Shown piece by piece: positions 19,601 to 34,400 of a stretch of 64,000 nucleotides of DNA. Below the pieces are notes generated by a model, which was not told where the DNA came from, searched no databases, and was given only the letters and a program-made list of their open reading frames with translations. A program made the position numbers and the translations under genes. Position 1 is the first letter of the stretch. The number at the start of each line of letters is the position of its first letter. This stretch comes from Capitella teleta (lineage: Eukaryota > Annelida > Polychaeta > Capitellidae): assembly GCA_000328365.1 (NCBI GenBank), contig KB310768.1, forward strand, positions 213,078 to 277,077, given 5' to 3'.

Positions 19601-22600
19601 TTAAGCCGAATGCTCATAAGGGTTACATGGTTATAAGGACTTAACGTGCTTAGCGTAAAGTTTGAGATAGGTATTGGCTGGGATCGGCTCATACTTCCGA
19701 ATTCATCAGGGTTGTGGTTTAGGGTTAGGGGCTTGTATACTTTCATATTGTATGTATTCGGCCCATTGACCCCAACTCACTGAAAAAGCCTCTGAACCAA
19801 TGTTCGACTTTAGAATTAAAATCGCAATTATTAATTGATGTACGTGTATAATTAAGAATTACGTGATGCGTGATTACACAATGAACACCACGTGTTCATG
19901 TATCAAAATTAAATATTATTATAGATAGATACTAGTTAGACTCCCCAAATAGAGCGATAAATATATTAACTCAACACCAAGCTATTCAAAATATCGAGTG
20001 AAGTAAAAATGACATACCCCACCCACTCGCTGAGTTCGTGCTGGCCAATGCCTATTAACTTTATTGCGTACAATGCCGAAAAACATACAAGTCCCTGCTT
20101 GGTAATTGTAAAGACCATGCATTTAGCAATATCTCATTTCATGCAATTACTTGCAATTATGAAAGCACGCAATGCAAGCTTATACGTGTTACGTAAGAGA
20201 GGACATACATTTCCGAAACAGACAAAGCTTTGTTAGCCGTGCAGGCGGTTTCGCAAGACAAGTCAAACAAGCGAATCAACGGAAACGACTTAGTGGCTGG
20301 AGCTCAAACATGGCGGAGCATATCCGTTGTTGTCATAGCAACGCAACAGAATGGACGATATCACATAATGGTAATGAATACAACCGATTGATATTATTGC
20401 GTACACTGAAATATCAGCCAAAGTGCTCCGGACTACTTGGTCTGCTTGTAAAATCACGGGATATTTCGAGGAGCACACGGCAGGTGTGAGTACATGGGCG
20501 ACATTGAGGGTGCTTCACGTCGCAATATTAATCCTTAGTCACGAGAGAGCGAGCGGTAGCGGGCAATGGGGTGTAGGTTAATTCCACCAATTAATGCTAA
20601 AGCGATTACGGGCAGATCAATAATGTCTTTTCGATGTTGCCGTACCAACTGCTCAGTGCTCCAAGTCCACGTTGAAGAAGGAAAGAAAAGTTACGATGCT
20701 TGCAAATCAGGAGGGGGCATAAACACGCTCCTCAAATCAGCATGGCCGCTGCCTGCCAGACATGAAAGGACCGTGGATCAAATATTTGGTTACATAAGAC
20801 TGGTAGACGCGAGCAGATGCTGAGAGATATACACGGGATCTGTATGAGGAGCAGAGAGCGTCATAGAGGAGGAGAGGCCGGAGGCCACTGAGGTTATACG
20901 CAATTCTAGCTAGCTTATAGCAGACTGGCAGTAATAGAATAGTATCGAGAAAGACGCGCGATTAGGCGGGCATTCAGATCGCTAGATGACCAATCTAGAT
21001 TGCCAAGGCATGTGCAGAGGGAAGGCCAGGAACGGAAGCAGGGGAATCGAAATCCTGTGAGAGGAAAACGGGGATTGCAAGAAACTCTCACGAGAGTGAC
21101 CGCACCGGAAGCCATATGGCATAGTTGCGACAGCAACCGTTGCCATAGTGACAGCGTTCGTTTCTAGGTTCCTTTGATCACACTAGCGTGCGTCGATCAT
21201 GTCTTAGGCACAGGCAAGGTGTGACATGGCGCCCTCGAACGGGTTTAATTGGAAGCCCTGAGCTCTTGAAAGTGAGGGGTGAGCGATAATACGAGGTGTA
21301 CAAAGTCTAAGCATTAGTAAGCACCCCTTGGCAAAGGTGAGTGTGCTCTCTCGTTCAGCCCGAAGCATTGCGCAGGTGGCTGTATACCACGCTAAATCAT
21401 GACCCTTTCTTATGGAGTTATGATTATACAAAGAAAGGTCGGGTATAACTTGAAACCTTTTTTTTTAAGTCACCTTGACTCAAAACAAACTGTACAACAT
21501 GGGTATTGGGAGACCTCATAATTGGCAACTATCAATCATAAACACCACTTAATAACAAAAATTTCACCACAAAGAGCGCAAGAAAGTTGCGGACTATCTG
21601 GGTCAATACTGTGCGTACAAACAACTCATTATTGCGCACTTGCATGCTAATACGCACAAAGCAACCAATTTCCTAAAGGGAAGGTCCAACTTCCATCAAG
21701 TGCAAATTTTGATAGCCCACACTTGGAATACGAACCAAGCCACTTTAAAACCTTATAGAGGTCCAGTAAGACATCTGGTAAAGTGTTCCCCTGGCGAGTG
21801 TTGGTTTCGCCCATTCATCATCGGCGCTTTCCATTATTATGTCAATCTGTCGATCACGTACATCACGGACAAAGAATTCTATCCCCTGACGTCTAAACTT
21901 TTTCTTTCACTTCTGGGCGAGGAGGGGGGAGCAGAAAGAAAGAGGAAGAAAAGGGAGGGGTGGGATGCAGGTAAACCTCCGAGGGGGGCGCAACTCACAT
22001 GGCGGGATTCCAGTGTGTATGATTGTGGCGTTTGATGATGTACAGAGCTGTGTCCTACTTGGCACTTGAACTTTGACCTCATCTTTTGATTCCTCACACT
22101 GCTTATATACAGGTTTCAAGTGGAACTCATCGTGGGGCATGCCACCGCGAATCTCCAACTGTTGTATAACTGGTATAAAAGTCAGGCTTTTGAACTAATA
22201 AGTACAGGCGTATGTGTGCCGCAGTTTTAGACCTCTCCAAAGCTTTTGATGCATGCAACAATATAGTGTATTAGCGTTGCAGGCGGTGCTGTTTTCATAG
22301 CCTCTTATACGAGTCTTGCATCGAGCAGACACTGACATTTAACAGTCGTACAATAGGAGCGCACGGCTCCAAGTAAGAAAATTCGCAATTCCCCCCCCCT
22401 CCCGTGCAAAACGCAGAGCGAGAGAGTGTCAGGCACGCTGAAAGAGTGTTATTGCAACGTGAGGTGTTGGGTCAGGAGGCCCCTAATAGACAACACCTGA
22501 GCCCATCTATCAGGTAAGAATATCGAGAGATACAGAACCGAGAAGGACGCTATCTATTGCAAGACAGAGTGCCGCTGCTACAGAGCTTGGCTCATTTAAC

Positions 22601-25600
22601 GCAGCGGTAAAAATGGATGTAAAAGTGGCTCACCTGGCAGTCTCAGTAGCTCATTGTGTAATTAGCCTCTGATTAACGAATCACCTGGAAGACTCGGTGC
22701 TCACGATGCTTAGATGAGTTCTGCGAGCACTGCATGAATACCTTGAATCTTGATCAAGCAGGGCGAGTCTATGGTTGTACCTAGGGGTGCCAGGATCGAT
22801 TGCTTCCCTACGAGCAGCCAAAACACCTGTTCGCCAGTTCTCAGCCTCGTGTTTAAAAACCGAGCTCGGCTCTGCGTGTATATTCTGGATTTATGATTGC
22901 CCACCGACTTGCTTTATTGCTGCATCTGAGGGATTTCCTGGAAACCTAACACCCCTATTGGGGAAATGGGATCGTCCTGCGGCTGGCTGACAAGCTGACC
23001 GTTCCCTGCATGCGGATTAGTGACTTGCAGTGCATCTCATTGCGCATGCGCTGGCCAATTACTCGGCTCGTTAATTAGCAGGGCATCCATTGCAAATGCA
23101 CGTTGCGCAACTTTCTTGCTAACAGCAAAACACGAAGTTATCCCCACGCAGTTTAAATATGCAGCCACACTGACCCCCTGGCACTTGCGTTTTCTTTTTA
23201 TAACGACCACCTGTTGCTAAGGTAGATAGCCATGCCCCTTAGCAACGCCATGGTCCATAGCAACCGCATTCTCCATGCAACAGAAAATAAGCAGGCTGCG
23301 TCTTGTTATCATTCTGGGAACATTTCGCCTCATGTAACATCCGACACATTCAGGCTCCTTCAGCATTGTTATATGTGTACGAACTTTATAGAAACACCCT
23401 GGATGTATGAGAGTATACAGCAGGGATAGAACCAGACCAGAGCAATTGAATCTAGCCAATGCTGACCTGATTTCATTTATTCCCATTCACGAGCCAATCT
23501 TCAGTCACTACGCACATTTTGTGATAGCTCTGCCAGGCATGTAGTTCCACAACCTGAATGTCACTTTCTAATTGCTAGCGCACCTTACGCCAACACTGAA
23601 GAGATACAGGGAGCCTGGCGGAGGTGGTGAGAAATATCTGGCACTATTATATAGTTCCCTGCATGCAGACAACTAGGTTCTGGATCGCATTTCCGCGAGA
23701 TTAACGCTTACACAAGATGCCAGCTATCACTTCTGTAATGAGTACATACGATAAGCGAGTGGTCGAGCCAAGCCGAGATGTCATAACTGCTCCGACGGCC
23801 AGGAGCACGTGGAGCAGCTGCTCCGAGTGCAAACAAACCAACTGTGCATGCAGTAGTATTGAGCCGCAACGAAATTACGCAGTACTCGGTCAGTTTCAAT
23901 AAGCATGATTACTGCGGGACTGTTGCAACGGCTTATGCAACCGGAATGCAAACATAAGAAAATATCCCCAAGGGATCACAATCTGATTTCGTATCCGGCT
24001 GGTTATGATTGTTGAGTACAAAATTGTGTGTTGGTGTGCGTAATATTGGGATAATTCTGGATAACACGGTGGTAGGAAATGTGATATGACCTAAGTAAAC
24101 AAGGAAGCGAACAAAGGCGTGCTACAAGCAGCCACAGATAATAATAATAATTTAGTACAGAACGATGTTCGCGTGATAACGAAGGAAAATAATCCCCGCT
24201 CAATATTGGCGTATCCCTCCGCGCGTGCATTATAACAAAAGTAGTGCGTGAGTCGTCTGTTATAACACCGTTGCGCGATCGTACAACGAAACTTTGGTTC
24301 ATTCCACAAAAATGAACCACAAGAAATAATTTTCAAGTAATCCATATTAGCAAAGACGTGCAGGATCACAATGTATAAAATGGGCCAATTATCCAGCCTG
24401 GTGGGTAAAGAACTAAAAGAAGTGTTAACTTACAACAAGACCGCGCCTTCACTTATATAGATCACAACAAAACTGTTTGTTATCCAGGGGTTTCTATTTC
24501 GTATTGAAGAGTTTTAGTAACGTGGGTGTGCCCAGGCAGTTTTAGAATAACCGTGTTTTTAATGTTGATTTTACGTTGACGAATTGTGCACGCGTTGATT
24601 TTTGGTTGATTTTTCATTAACTGCCATTGCACACGGAAATACAACGCAGGCAAATCGTAAGTAATTTCTGCTGGAAATATAAATGTGATATATTCACGAT
24701 TTCCGCAACTGGCATGAATTGCTACCAGGTAGCCACAGGAAAACACACAGAATATATACACATAAGTGATAACCACATAGACACGAGTAATATTATATAT
24801 TATTATTATTGTTGTTATGCTAATCACGCAGGGAGACACACACAAATAAACAAAACGTTACGAAAAATAGTGAGCAGAGAATCTGATGCGATATTATGTA
24901 TTTATACCGCGTGAATCCTAGACATCCAGGCACCTAACCTAGGTGAATTATAAACCACTTCGTCTCAGGTGGTCTACTAGGCTTTCGATACAATGTATGT
25001 AGCGATTTCTATTTGGCATACATATCTATGGAAGAAAAAGCATCAAAAGTTTGGGGCAATTACGGTTTGATACAAATCACTTTTGATCTGCGTATTAGTA
25101 AAGGCTCTCAGGTAAAATATTCATATCCGAATGAGAATCAACAAAAAAAACCCTGACGACTATCATTTTGAGTCCAAATTCGCAATTGGACACATAATGA
25201 AGGATCTTGCATTGGACTTTACTAATCAATGGTTGGAACATTCGTATGGGTTACCATTACCAACAACATCGAGATATTATAATACAATGCACAATAATAA
25301 TTATGCCTTCGATAATAGCAACACTGGCTGATATTCATATACATTGTATTTCAAAGCATATAATATCATAAACGGCTTCAACGTCCAAAGAATATATACT
25401 CACTCATAACACAATCCCTCAGGGAGAATTATATGTACAGCCAGCAAGTTTTGAGTTATCCTTTGAAACTGAATCATCCGAATGAACACGTGGTCGACAC
25501 TTGAAAAGTAACCACCCCTCAAAACGAATCTGATAAGGATAATCAGTTTGTCCAAACGTCGATTTGATTGATAATGAATATTGTATATGCTTTACCCACG

Positions 25601-27481
25601 AGGGGCGTGAAGCATTAAGAGCTCCGAAGTGTCGTTAATCAATTTTAGATATGCTTATTATTTCCAAGTGGGTATAGTGGCATACTGTGTGAATCCCTCA
25701 CGCATCACAATTGCAGTAATTTTAAGACTTATTATTAAAAGCTTGGATGCACAATCGCAGTTTGATTTTTAAAAAATATCCCGTGAATGATTATAATTCA
25801 ATAATATTGCACCGATTGACTTCGATCGATGTTCGGCCTTGATCGTGGCATAATAGATCAGTTTGATGCCATCCTTGACCTATCATAAAGCTATGCTTTG
25901 ATAAGTTTTAGTGCCTCCGTGAGATGAACCATGACTGCACTGCCGTCGACCTCACCACCCAGTTTTGAGAATGAAATTTACATCTACTTTACTGCTCCAT
26001 TAATCAATGGGACGTCTTCCTAAACAAGATCTCCAGGTAATTAAAAGTTGATGTGATTGACAGCGGGGCAAAAATCCATAGCTCAGCCGAAAAAGAGGGC
26101 TGTAACAGGTGTCAGAGGGAGGCATGGATGCCGAGAGCGAGGAACGCGGGCCATGCTGGGTGATTTACTAGGACTTGCATGCCCAACTTTCGACGCAGTT
26201 TGTAGCGCGTGCCGTAAATCAGTCGAATTTAGCGCTATTTTCCAGCGCGCGCCCCGGTGGTTGTCGGTGAAATGGCGGTGTTTACAGCGGGATAAAGACT
26301 CGAGCAGCCCTAAACGTCTTGTACACTGGTTCATCGCTCTCGTGGATCGTTTTTTACTTCCTTGGTAAAGATATAAACAAGACATATTGCCGAGAAGTTG
26401 TATTCCCGCTTAAGGATGTATCACGCTGTGCGATTGGTCGATGGCTAAATATAACACCGCTTCTCATTGGCTGGAGTTACCGTACTACCTTTTGAAGAGT
26501 TGTGCGCGCTCTTTTTTTTGTTTCCGCAGGCGATATTTATTACCCATGGCGCGCTCCTATACCTTCGGTGCTATCAGTTCATTCTCTTTACGTCTTTACG
26601 TACAAAAACATGACTGCTTTCATCATTGACAACACAGTGACAGATTTATTTAGGCAAACCATTGAAGCATTTAACAGGTAAATATTTTGCGTATTGATCT
26701 AGTATTCATAGTGTGACAAGTGGTAAAGAAAGCTCTAGAAAACTCTCGATAAAGAATTCATGAGATGGCCTTTTAAGAGGCGATCGCGCTTAGTTTAATC
26801 TCCCATTCAAAGGGAGTTCGCGAAAAATTAGCATTATCTAAGCCACTGAGATCCTTATATTGAGTTTGCGATAGGTGCCTCCATTTCTTTGTTTTGTTAT
26901 TCTGCTACTGTAGGCCATTAAACGCCGAACATCGCTGGATATGCAGGCGTTTAATAGTGTTTTTTGGCACTCTCAACATCGGGTTACCTTAGAGCTCTTA
27001 TCTTCCTCGCTCAAATTCATCTGATAATCAATCAAAACAGAGCTAAGATCAAAATGCTAAGCGCTCCTCGATATACAATTTATTTTTCTCTCCCACCACT
27101 GCTGAATCGGCACCTGCCACAGAGAAAAAAAAGTCGAGCTGAAGCTGCCCTTTTCTTTACTTAATCGTGGAATTAGCCACCAGTCCGTGCTTGCAGCCAC
27201 CGTAATAATAGACAGATGATTGTATGAATAACGACCTGTGTATTGTGTCATCGGGAAGGCTATTAATCAGGAAAGTTTTCATACACTGATAGGCGAAAGT
27301 TGGGCATAGGAGGGAAAAACTAGGGTGAAAAAGGAAGTGAATCTTTTTCGCAAGTTTATGCATCTTCATGAAGAAAAAATCAGCCATAGAAACTGGATAA
27401 TGATGCACTGTACGACCACTGCTAATGCCAACATGGAGGCTGCCGGCCTTTGATCAACGAATCTAAGTTTTAATCCGCGAG

Positions 27482-27510
<29 letters not shown>
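27482..27510. repeat. Poly(A) run, 29 A
   Basis: Uninterrupted A29. Confidence 0.95.
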
Positions 27511-27513
<3 letters not shown>

Positions 27514-28463
27514 ATAGATATCTCGCCCAGGTATCGACAAGGTCATAATTAATGCGGTACACATAGCATTGCGTATTAGCTCATTATTTACGTTATTATT
27601 ATGAAAGAATGGATAGAAACGGAAATACATATGTACAGGTGAAAAAAAAAAAGAAAAAAAAAAAAAAGAGAAATCCAATATGCCGCAGACCAATCCCTAA
27701 TGTGTGCTCCATTATATAACACACATCAGACGTATATTGTATCCTCACAAATTCCCGCTATGATAATGAATAAATGGACTAGCATAAATAGCCTCGAAAT
27801 ATGTTTCCATAGCAACCAGTTAAACCTCAGTTGCTAACGGTAACATAAATGAGTTTGAAAGTTTTTCTATAGCGATTGGATTGCATCAGTTCATCGCATC
27901 GTACATTACTTCATCAGTGAGACGCATTAACACTTATTTTTCCAGAAGGTCTGTCAGTTGGTTGGCCTATTTTTCCCAAATGTGGGGCACCGGGGCTAGG
28001 TCTGGATTCACTAAGTGCACCTATGTCGTGTTGTGTGATCTTCCGAATTTTCACTTCAGCAGGAGGCTTCCACTGGGTCGGTAGCAACAGTTGGGTTCGT
28101 CGTTAATTGACTAGTGCATGATAAATGCAGAGTCAGCTACTCAATTTGTCATGTAGCTGCATGACTTTTCATGTTCTCTCAAGTTTTATTTCGCTGACTG
28201 ACAGCAAGCGAATAATAAAAAGTTATGAAGAGAAACTGGTGCAGTTCACTTAGCCTAATTCTAACCTTCTCTTCCACTATACGTCCACATCCCCCCGGAA
28301 ACATATTACCCCCACCCGGAGGTGCCGTAAAAACGCCAAGTCTAAAGCTGCTAAAATGCTGATACTTCTTTTTTTCTCCTTCCTGAGTGGAGAAAATTTC
28401 GGGGCAGTCTAACTAACGATATTAATTAACATTCGGGCAATGAATTAAACGAAATAACCAGAC

Positions 28464-28493
28464 GTTATCATGTTAACGCATTAACATGATAAC
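28464..28493. repeat. Perfect inverted repeat, 13-bp arms, 4-nt loop
   Basis: The arms GTTATCATGTTAA and TTAACATGATAAC are exact complements separated by CGCA. This could be a hairpin, a cruciform or a palindromic binding site. Confidence 0.9.
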
Positions 28494-31210
28494 AAATCTA
28501 AAGTCAAAGATGCACATGTAAGACTGTTGGTGAACTTGGAAGAACTATATGTCAAGTAATGTGTTATGTAGGTGTACACATCTCCCATTGATTGGAATTT
28601 TATCTGAGATTTGAATGTCAGTTTTTATGTTTTCCTTTTGTTTACCCATTATGTTTTTTTCATTTAATTTATTCATTTCAGCTAAACACATTTATTACAT
28701 ATATCAGCATCAAACCTTCCTTTCTTCGTGGAGAAAAAAAAATTTTCACAAAATATTTATTCACAGGGTTTTCGTAATCCTCTACGAATCAAGACAATAT
28801 TTATTTATTGAACCAGTCTGTATTACCAAAGACAGGTACAAGAACAAAAATCCACTCTCACCACGCAGAATAAACATGATCCCTCAGAGATGAAAGTTAT
28901 GGTCAGACTCATTTGTCATCGATTTCCACTGGATTGATTGGTTTTCCCGCCAACTGATTGATCATCGCAGTATTGCTTCCCTTCGACAGTCCGTTTTCTG
29001 AATTGCTTCCCGATTCTGGGGAGTCTTTCAGCGATTGAATAACCCACTATTGAAGCCACTTGCTCAAGTGGCCATTTGTGAGGGGATTCCGGCAGAACTC
29101 GCCCTAATGAGTGTCATTACTGGTGTGTATAGGCAGCCGAAGCAACGGCGTCGAGGCCAGCCGCGTGGAGCGAAGTAATTGAGTTGCCATGGTAACAACC
29201 AGGGCACGGAATACGTCATCACACTACGGCTAGTTAGCGGGTCACGTCCAGGTTTAGCTACTCAGCGTGACAATGGCACATCCGAATTTCACATTTCCCT
29301 ATAGTGGTTATTTTGGCGAATGGCGTGCGAGGAGAGCATTCGAGGCAATTAACGTTTAGGTTGATCATTAGGTAAGAAACTTCGCTTCTGATTCCCACAG
29401 CGGCCATATTTGTAGCACCAGGCAATTAATGTGTTTGCATTGATTGTTTATGTGGATAACCATAAATATTTACGGCCCGAATTTGCAGAATTACTAGCAA
29501 CCAACTGAGAGTCCAACTCCAGCTGCTTCGCTCGTTCACGTTCTGATTTGCTCCTGGTATACAGAGGATAAACACAACGCTATTCCACGCAATTAACCCA
29601 CTTATTCCATAACAGAAATTCAAATTTTTCCCCCTGACCAATGACAGCCGAGTTAACAAACTCAATAACCAATCAAGAGCCTTGTTACAAATTTGAAAAT
29701 TCAAACGTTGAAACCCCGTATACCTCAGCGCTCAGCTATCAGCTTGACGCATGGATGCATCAACAAGACAATAGTCAAAGGTTGCGATCGTTACAAGAAT
29801 ACCTCAGCAAGCGAACGTATGCAGCTCATCAATCACTGGGGTGGAAGGGGAGGCAGACATCTGACCATCTGAGAATGCAAGCCACGCCAGATTTGATAAA
29901 CAAAGGCCTTAGCTAGGTAGTGTGGCCAAGATCGCATTTGTGTGAAAGATTTATAGAAATGCTGAATGAGTGTGCAGGGCTTTTTCACACGGGAGTGTAG
30001 CAGAACGTCGTTTAGGATTCGGATTTGGTTCAAATGAGTGGGAGACCGAAAACCTTTGATCCATGCCGCATTTAGAATATTGATTATCGTATCCAGGGTG
30101 CCAAGACTCTATACTAAATTGGGATAATTATTGCCTGTGCTATTGGCATATCTCTGTCTTCAGCATTGGCGCGGAAAAAGTGTTTGGATGAGTTGAACGT
30201 AATTGAATAAATAAATATGACATCAAACATCAAAGTGATATTCATACGAGAAGATCTTCGGGTGATGAGCATTTGTCCTATTTTGGGCTGGAAATGTTGT
30301 GGGTGGATATGGCGATAATATAATTATTTGTACTGGTAAAACATTGTGCAACGTTTGAAAATACATACATGTGACCCGACACGACGAAATCAGTCTGAAG
30401 TCGCACTGAGCGTAAGAGAGATATAGGGATAAAAAGCGCCCGATTCATGTTTAACTATACAATGGTTTAATTTCAATTTGAATAGACCCCCTGTAGTGAT
30501 CATGAATTATTTTAACGAGGAAAAAGCGTTAATTAATTGTCGTTTCAAGCGCTTCGTATGGGTACATACAGGTATGCGATTTTTCAATGAAAGGTATCAC
30601 TGTAAAGAGCTTGAACAGAGCATTCTACTAACAGTTTTCATGAGATTCTGTGTTTACAAGTGAGCCAATGGAAGGCATTTACAACGGGTCATAGTTCGAG
30701 TTATGATGTAAATTCCGAAAGACACTGTTACCATGGCGACGCACATGCGGAATGGAAATTCAAAGCAATATTCAATCGCGTTTTCCTGTATTTTGACATC
30801 GCGACGGTTGCATGGTTCAAATACTCATACCTTCTGAACTAGAAGAGGAATTTAATTTAATTTTGCATCATATTAAAGGTAATTGGCAGCTCTTTATGAA
30901 TATACCAAAAGGTCGGAAATTTTATTTCGCGACTTTAGACTGATTTCGTTGTGGAGAGTGACATATAATTATCTTGAGTATATCTTGTTGCCGTTAATTT
31001 AGCGATGTTATTTACAATTGTTAAAATAACGGTTGGATTTCCCCACGAAAACAACACCTTAAACCATCATCATAATTTATATTTAAGAGAACTGTATTTC
31101 GTGGAATGCATGGCGGGCGGGATGTGTGTTGGAACTGTGCGTTATAGACAACATGTATCACGCGCATGTAAAAACAATCTAGAAATCTAATTAATTAAGA
31201 AGCCACTCAC

Positions 31211-31274
31211 CAGGGAATTTTACTCAGGTTGATCAAACTCAGCCTCTTGTAAATGTTTGTCGACGGACAACAAT
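31211..31274 (-). other. Candidate exon (non-coding or 3' coding), minus strand
   Basis: The acceptor tract is a pure T run, then CAAATATATTTCCAG, and the donor is CCCTG|GTGAGT. The exon is 64 nt. Together with 31334-31405 it forms a tight pair with a 59-nt intron. It is most easily explained as a 5' UTR exon of PCBP, and could belong to another short transcript. Confidence 0.4.
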
Positions 31275-31333
31275 CTGGAAATATATTTGAAAAAAAAAAG
31301 TTCGCGCAAAATATTCCCAGGATGGAAACTGAC

Positions 31334-31405
31334 CTTCACATGGTGTACGTACGCACTGCGCACTTTTTTCTTTCCAACGTGTTTAGTTCTGTCTCCACCC
31401 AGAAC
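31334..31405 (-). other. Candidate exon, minus strand, 72 nt
   Basis: The acceptor is GATTTGTTTCAG and the donor GTGAAG|GTCAGT. The 72 nt are open in one frame (VLGGDRTKHVGKKKVRSAYV, then HHVK), but that frame meets a stop in the next exon candidate after 11 codons. I do not recognise the peptide. Confidence 0.4.
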
Positions 31406-34400
31406 CTGAAACAAATCAATAAACATATAAAAACAGTCCAAATAAATAACACAGCACTTGATTGTGTTTCTCCCAAAGAAAACATCACAAAATACAAAAA
31501 ACGATCGGTACAAGAAAAAAAAAGACGAGATGCCTCTTGAGAAGTGCGTTATGATTTTGACCAAACGGGATTAGAGGTGCGTTATGTTTGGGACAGACTG
31601 GTCAATTGTAATGCTATCGTGTGTTTCCTGTTCTCAGCGTTGAGTTCTGAGGATGACAATCCAATTTGTCTGAACATGCGAAGTATGTTCGCTGAACGTC
31701 TTTCGGCATGAGCACCTATCACTCGGTTTCGCTTTCCTCTTCGCAGTAAAACAGCGCAATGCTTGTTTGCATAATATTGCAGCACGATTCGCGTATTTGA
31801 TCAACCTGATTACTGTAAAGTTGTACATTGATTCTTCTTGTTGTGGTGTACCAAGACGACTTGAGCCACACTTACAATACGTTCACATTAAGGAGCAGCT
31901 CCAAATACTATCTATGGATTCTATGCACACACTCGGCACACTGGCTCAGTCAGTGCGAGTCCTCATCGAAGAATGTCTGCATCTCTGCGTGCCTAAATTG
32001 ACAAAAACTACCCTTCGACTAATGTCAGTTCCACAGAAAGAAAGTTATCACGTTTCTTGTATTATAATCGCTCTCAAGGAGCAGTTTAAAAAAAAAGGGA
32101 AAAGAACATTACCCCCAAATGCGGTTGCATTATCCATACGAGTGCGATAAAAGCAATGTAACTATGAGAAAGAAGCGAGAAGTGTTGATGTAAAATTCTT
32201 ATCAGTGATAGCAGAGAACTGCGATCAGATAACCATGAAAATGAGCAGAGCGCTAATAGGAAAATTATCAGAAAAAAAAAAGTAGATCCGGCCGATAATA
32301 GATGCGTTATGGTTTCCACTCCAGTGCGTTATGATGTAGGCTGAAATCGATAGCGTTGATGTCCGCATGGCATGGTGAGGGTCGATTATTGGCCAGTAAC
32401 TGAAGCAATTCGACATCTTCTCCAACAACTTACCTGCCACAGAGCTCATGAAATATTCACCGCTTTTACAAAGTGGATTGAACCCTACGCGGCCATATCA
32501 GCCGATACAGCGCTGCTTATTCCGCGAAATGAACGGCGATCCGAGCGAATGATGGCAAGACGAGACGCAGCTCATCTGTCTATCTCTTTGTCTCCTGCTC
32601 CTCCTTCAACCCTCGGCGCTTTCAGCGGAATTCCGCGTGCAGTCGTGTTGCTAAACATGTTCTATTATCTCAGCGAGGCAACGGAATGCCGACATCAGGT
32701 GCTCACTGACCAATGTCCATGCATAATTTACGACTAATTATCTTACAGATTGATCACAACATTCTCTGAAATCTGATTCTCTAATCTCTTAAATGACGTA
32801 AATCCGCGGACATTGAATATGTGCACTCCAGGTATAATTCTCATCAAGCAATGCTATGATAGATAGCGCATCTCAGATCATGGGGGCAGCTCAGCTGCTG
32901 CCTGCAACGAACCTCGTGTATTTACCGGAATCACCTTGGACCAAGCAAGAGATGAATGACGTGTAGGCTGGACAGGTGGCGGTAGATATACGCTAGAACG
33001 CCTCAATTATAGAACGACTGCCTGGTCTGTGTGCCTAACGGGCTCAATTCGACGCCTGGGGCCCTCAGGAGTTCCTTCTACGTGTCTCTCATCATGGCCA
33101 ATTGGCTGCCTCCACTGCCGTGTGTTAATGGGGCATAACCCATGTGCATTGTGCTGTCTATGGTGAATGCATAAACTGATTTTATAAAAGCAATAAACCC
33201 AAAGGAATCGATACAGCTATACAACTTTCTTGGTTATTAGCATTGACCTTCAATTCGGGAACTACGCTATGATCATTTTTCGCCAATAATATTATATCAA
33301 ACTTTTTAATTTGAATCAATTGCGAGAGAGTGAAATGTATCGTATTTTTGAAATATACCAGAATACTTTCGGTAGACCCATACAGAGCACGATACTGCAA
33401 ATTCTGTAATATACTGCAAGAAAAAAAAAAACCCACAAAAAACACCGAAATTCTCAGAAGTATGATACGAGAGTCCGCGTTTTCCGAACCAGATACATAT
33501 TGTACAGCAAGGGAATTCACCAAAGGAATGTTTACATATTAAACAGTCTGAGAAGCTCATTTGAGAATAGCAAGTGATTCTGACAGCATATATGAACAGC
33601 TGCGGTTGCTCAGAATTAACTTCTGCCGAGTTCATTAGTTCATGAAATTCAATGAGTGAGTTGTATTTACAGAGTTTTTGTAGGTGAAAAAAAAAGATTT
33701 CCCAATCGATATGATGTTCTATTAGATTTGCTCTTTGCATTCATGTTTGATCAGCATGAGGTCACACGATTCGTCACGTGACCACGAGCGGTCTCATCGA
33801 CCTTTTCTCGGAGATCGAATTAAGGAAATCAGCCCGAATTGAAAACGTGCTGCGTAAAAGGGGGATGGTTAAGTGTATCGAAGGCCCTGCGCAGGTCTAG
33901 ATGTATGGCTCGATTCGTTTATTGCAGCGAAGGAGAAGTGTGTAGTGGAATGTTTCGGCATCAAAGTGATGGCTAATCCGAGATGAGCTATTTTTCCAAC
34001 AATTTCCTGGAGATGAGCATCCTCCTAAAGAGAAATCATCCTGTTTACTTCCCTTTCTGTCGCCAGAATACTGAGGGTATAATATTTGCGGATTATTACA
34101 CCATTCCCCAAATGGCCTAAATGCGGGATGACGTAATTCACGATAATCACCGCGTAATTACAAAATGTCGGTCGGTAACTATCATGACAGATACCTTGGT
34201 GTGTATATTTGATTAATTGTAATTGGGGAATGTGGTAGGGTCTTCTTCATTCGCCCAAATGAATCACCTTAAATAATCCACTTGTACTCAACGCAGATCT
34301 ATTAATTCGAATTAATGAGTGCACACAATAACCATAGTTCAAGGTTAATTACACAGTGATAATGATACCGTATACCGCGTATCAGTGAAATATGATACAT

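Noticed and set aside
19715-19731. Telomere-like TTAGGGTTAGGG
   Set aside because: Only two units, so not a telomeric tract.
29641-29916. 91-codon open frame starting MTAELTNSIT
   Set aside because: No family marks. Codon usage and surroundings look non-coding.
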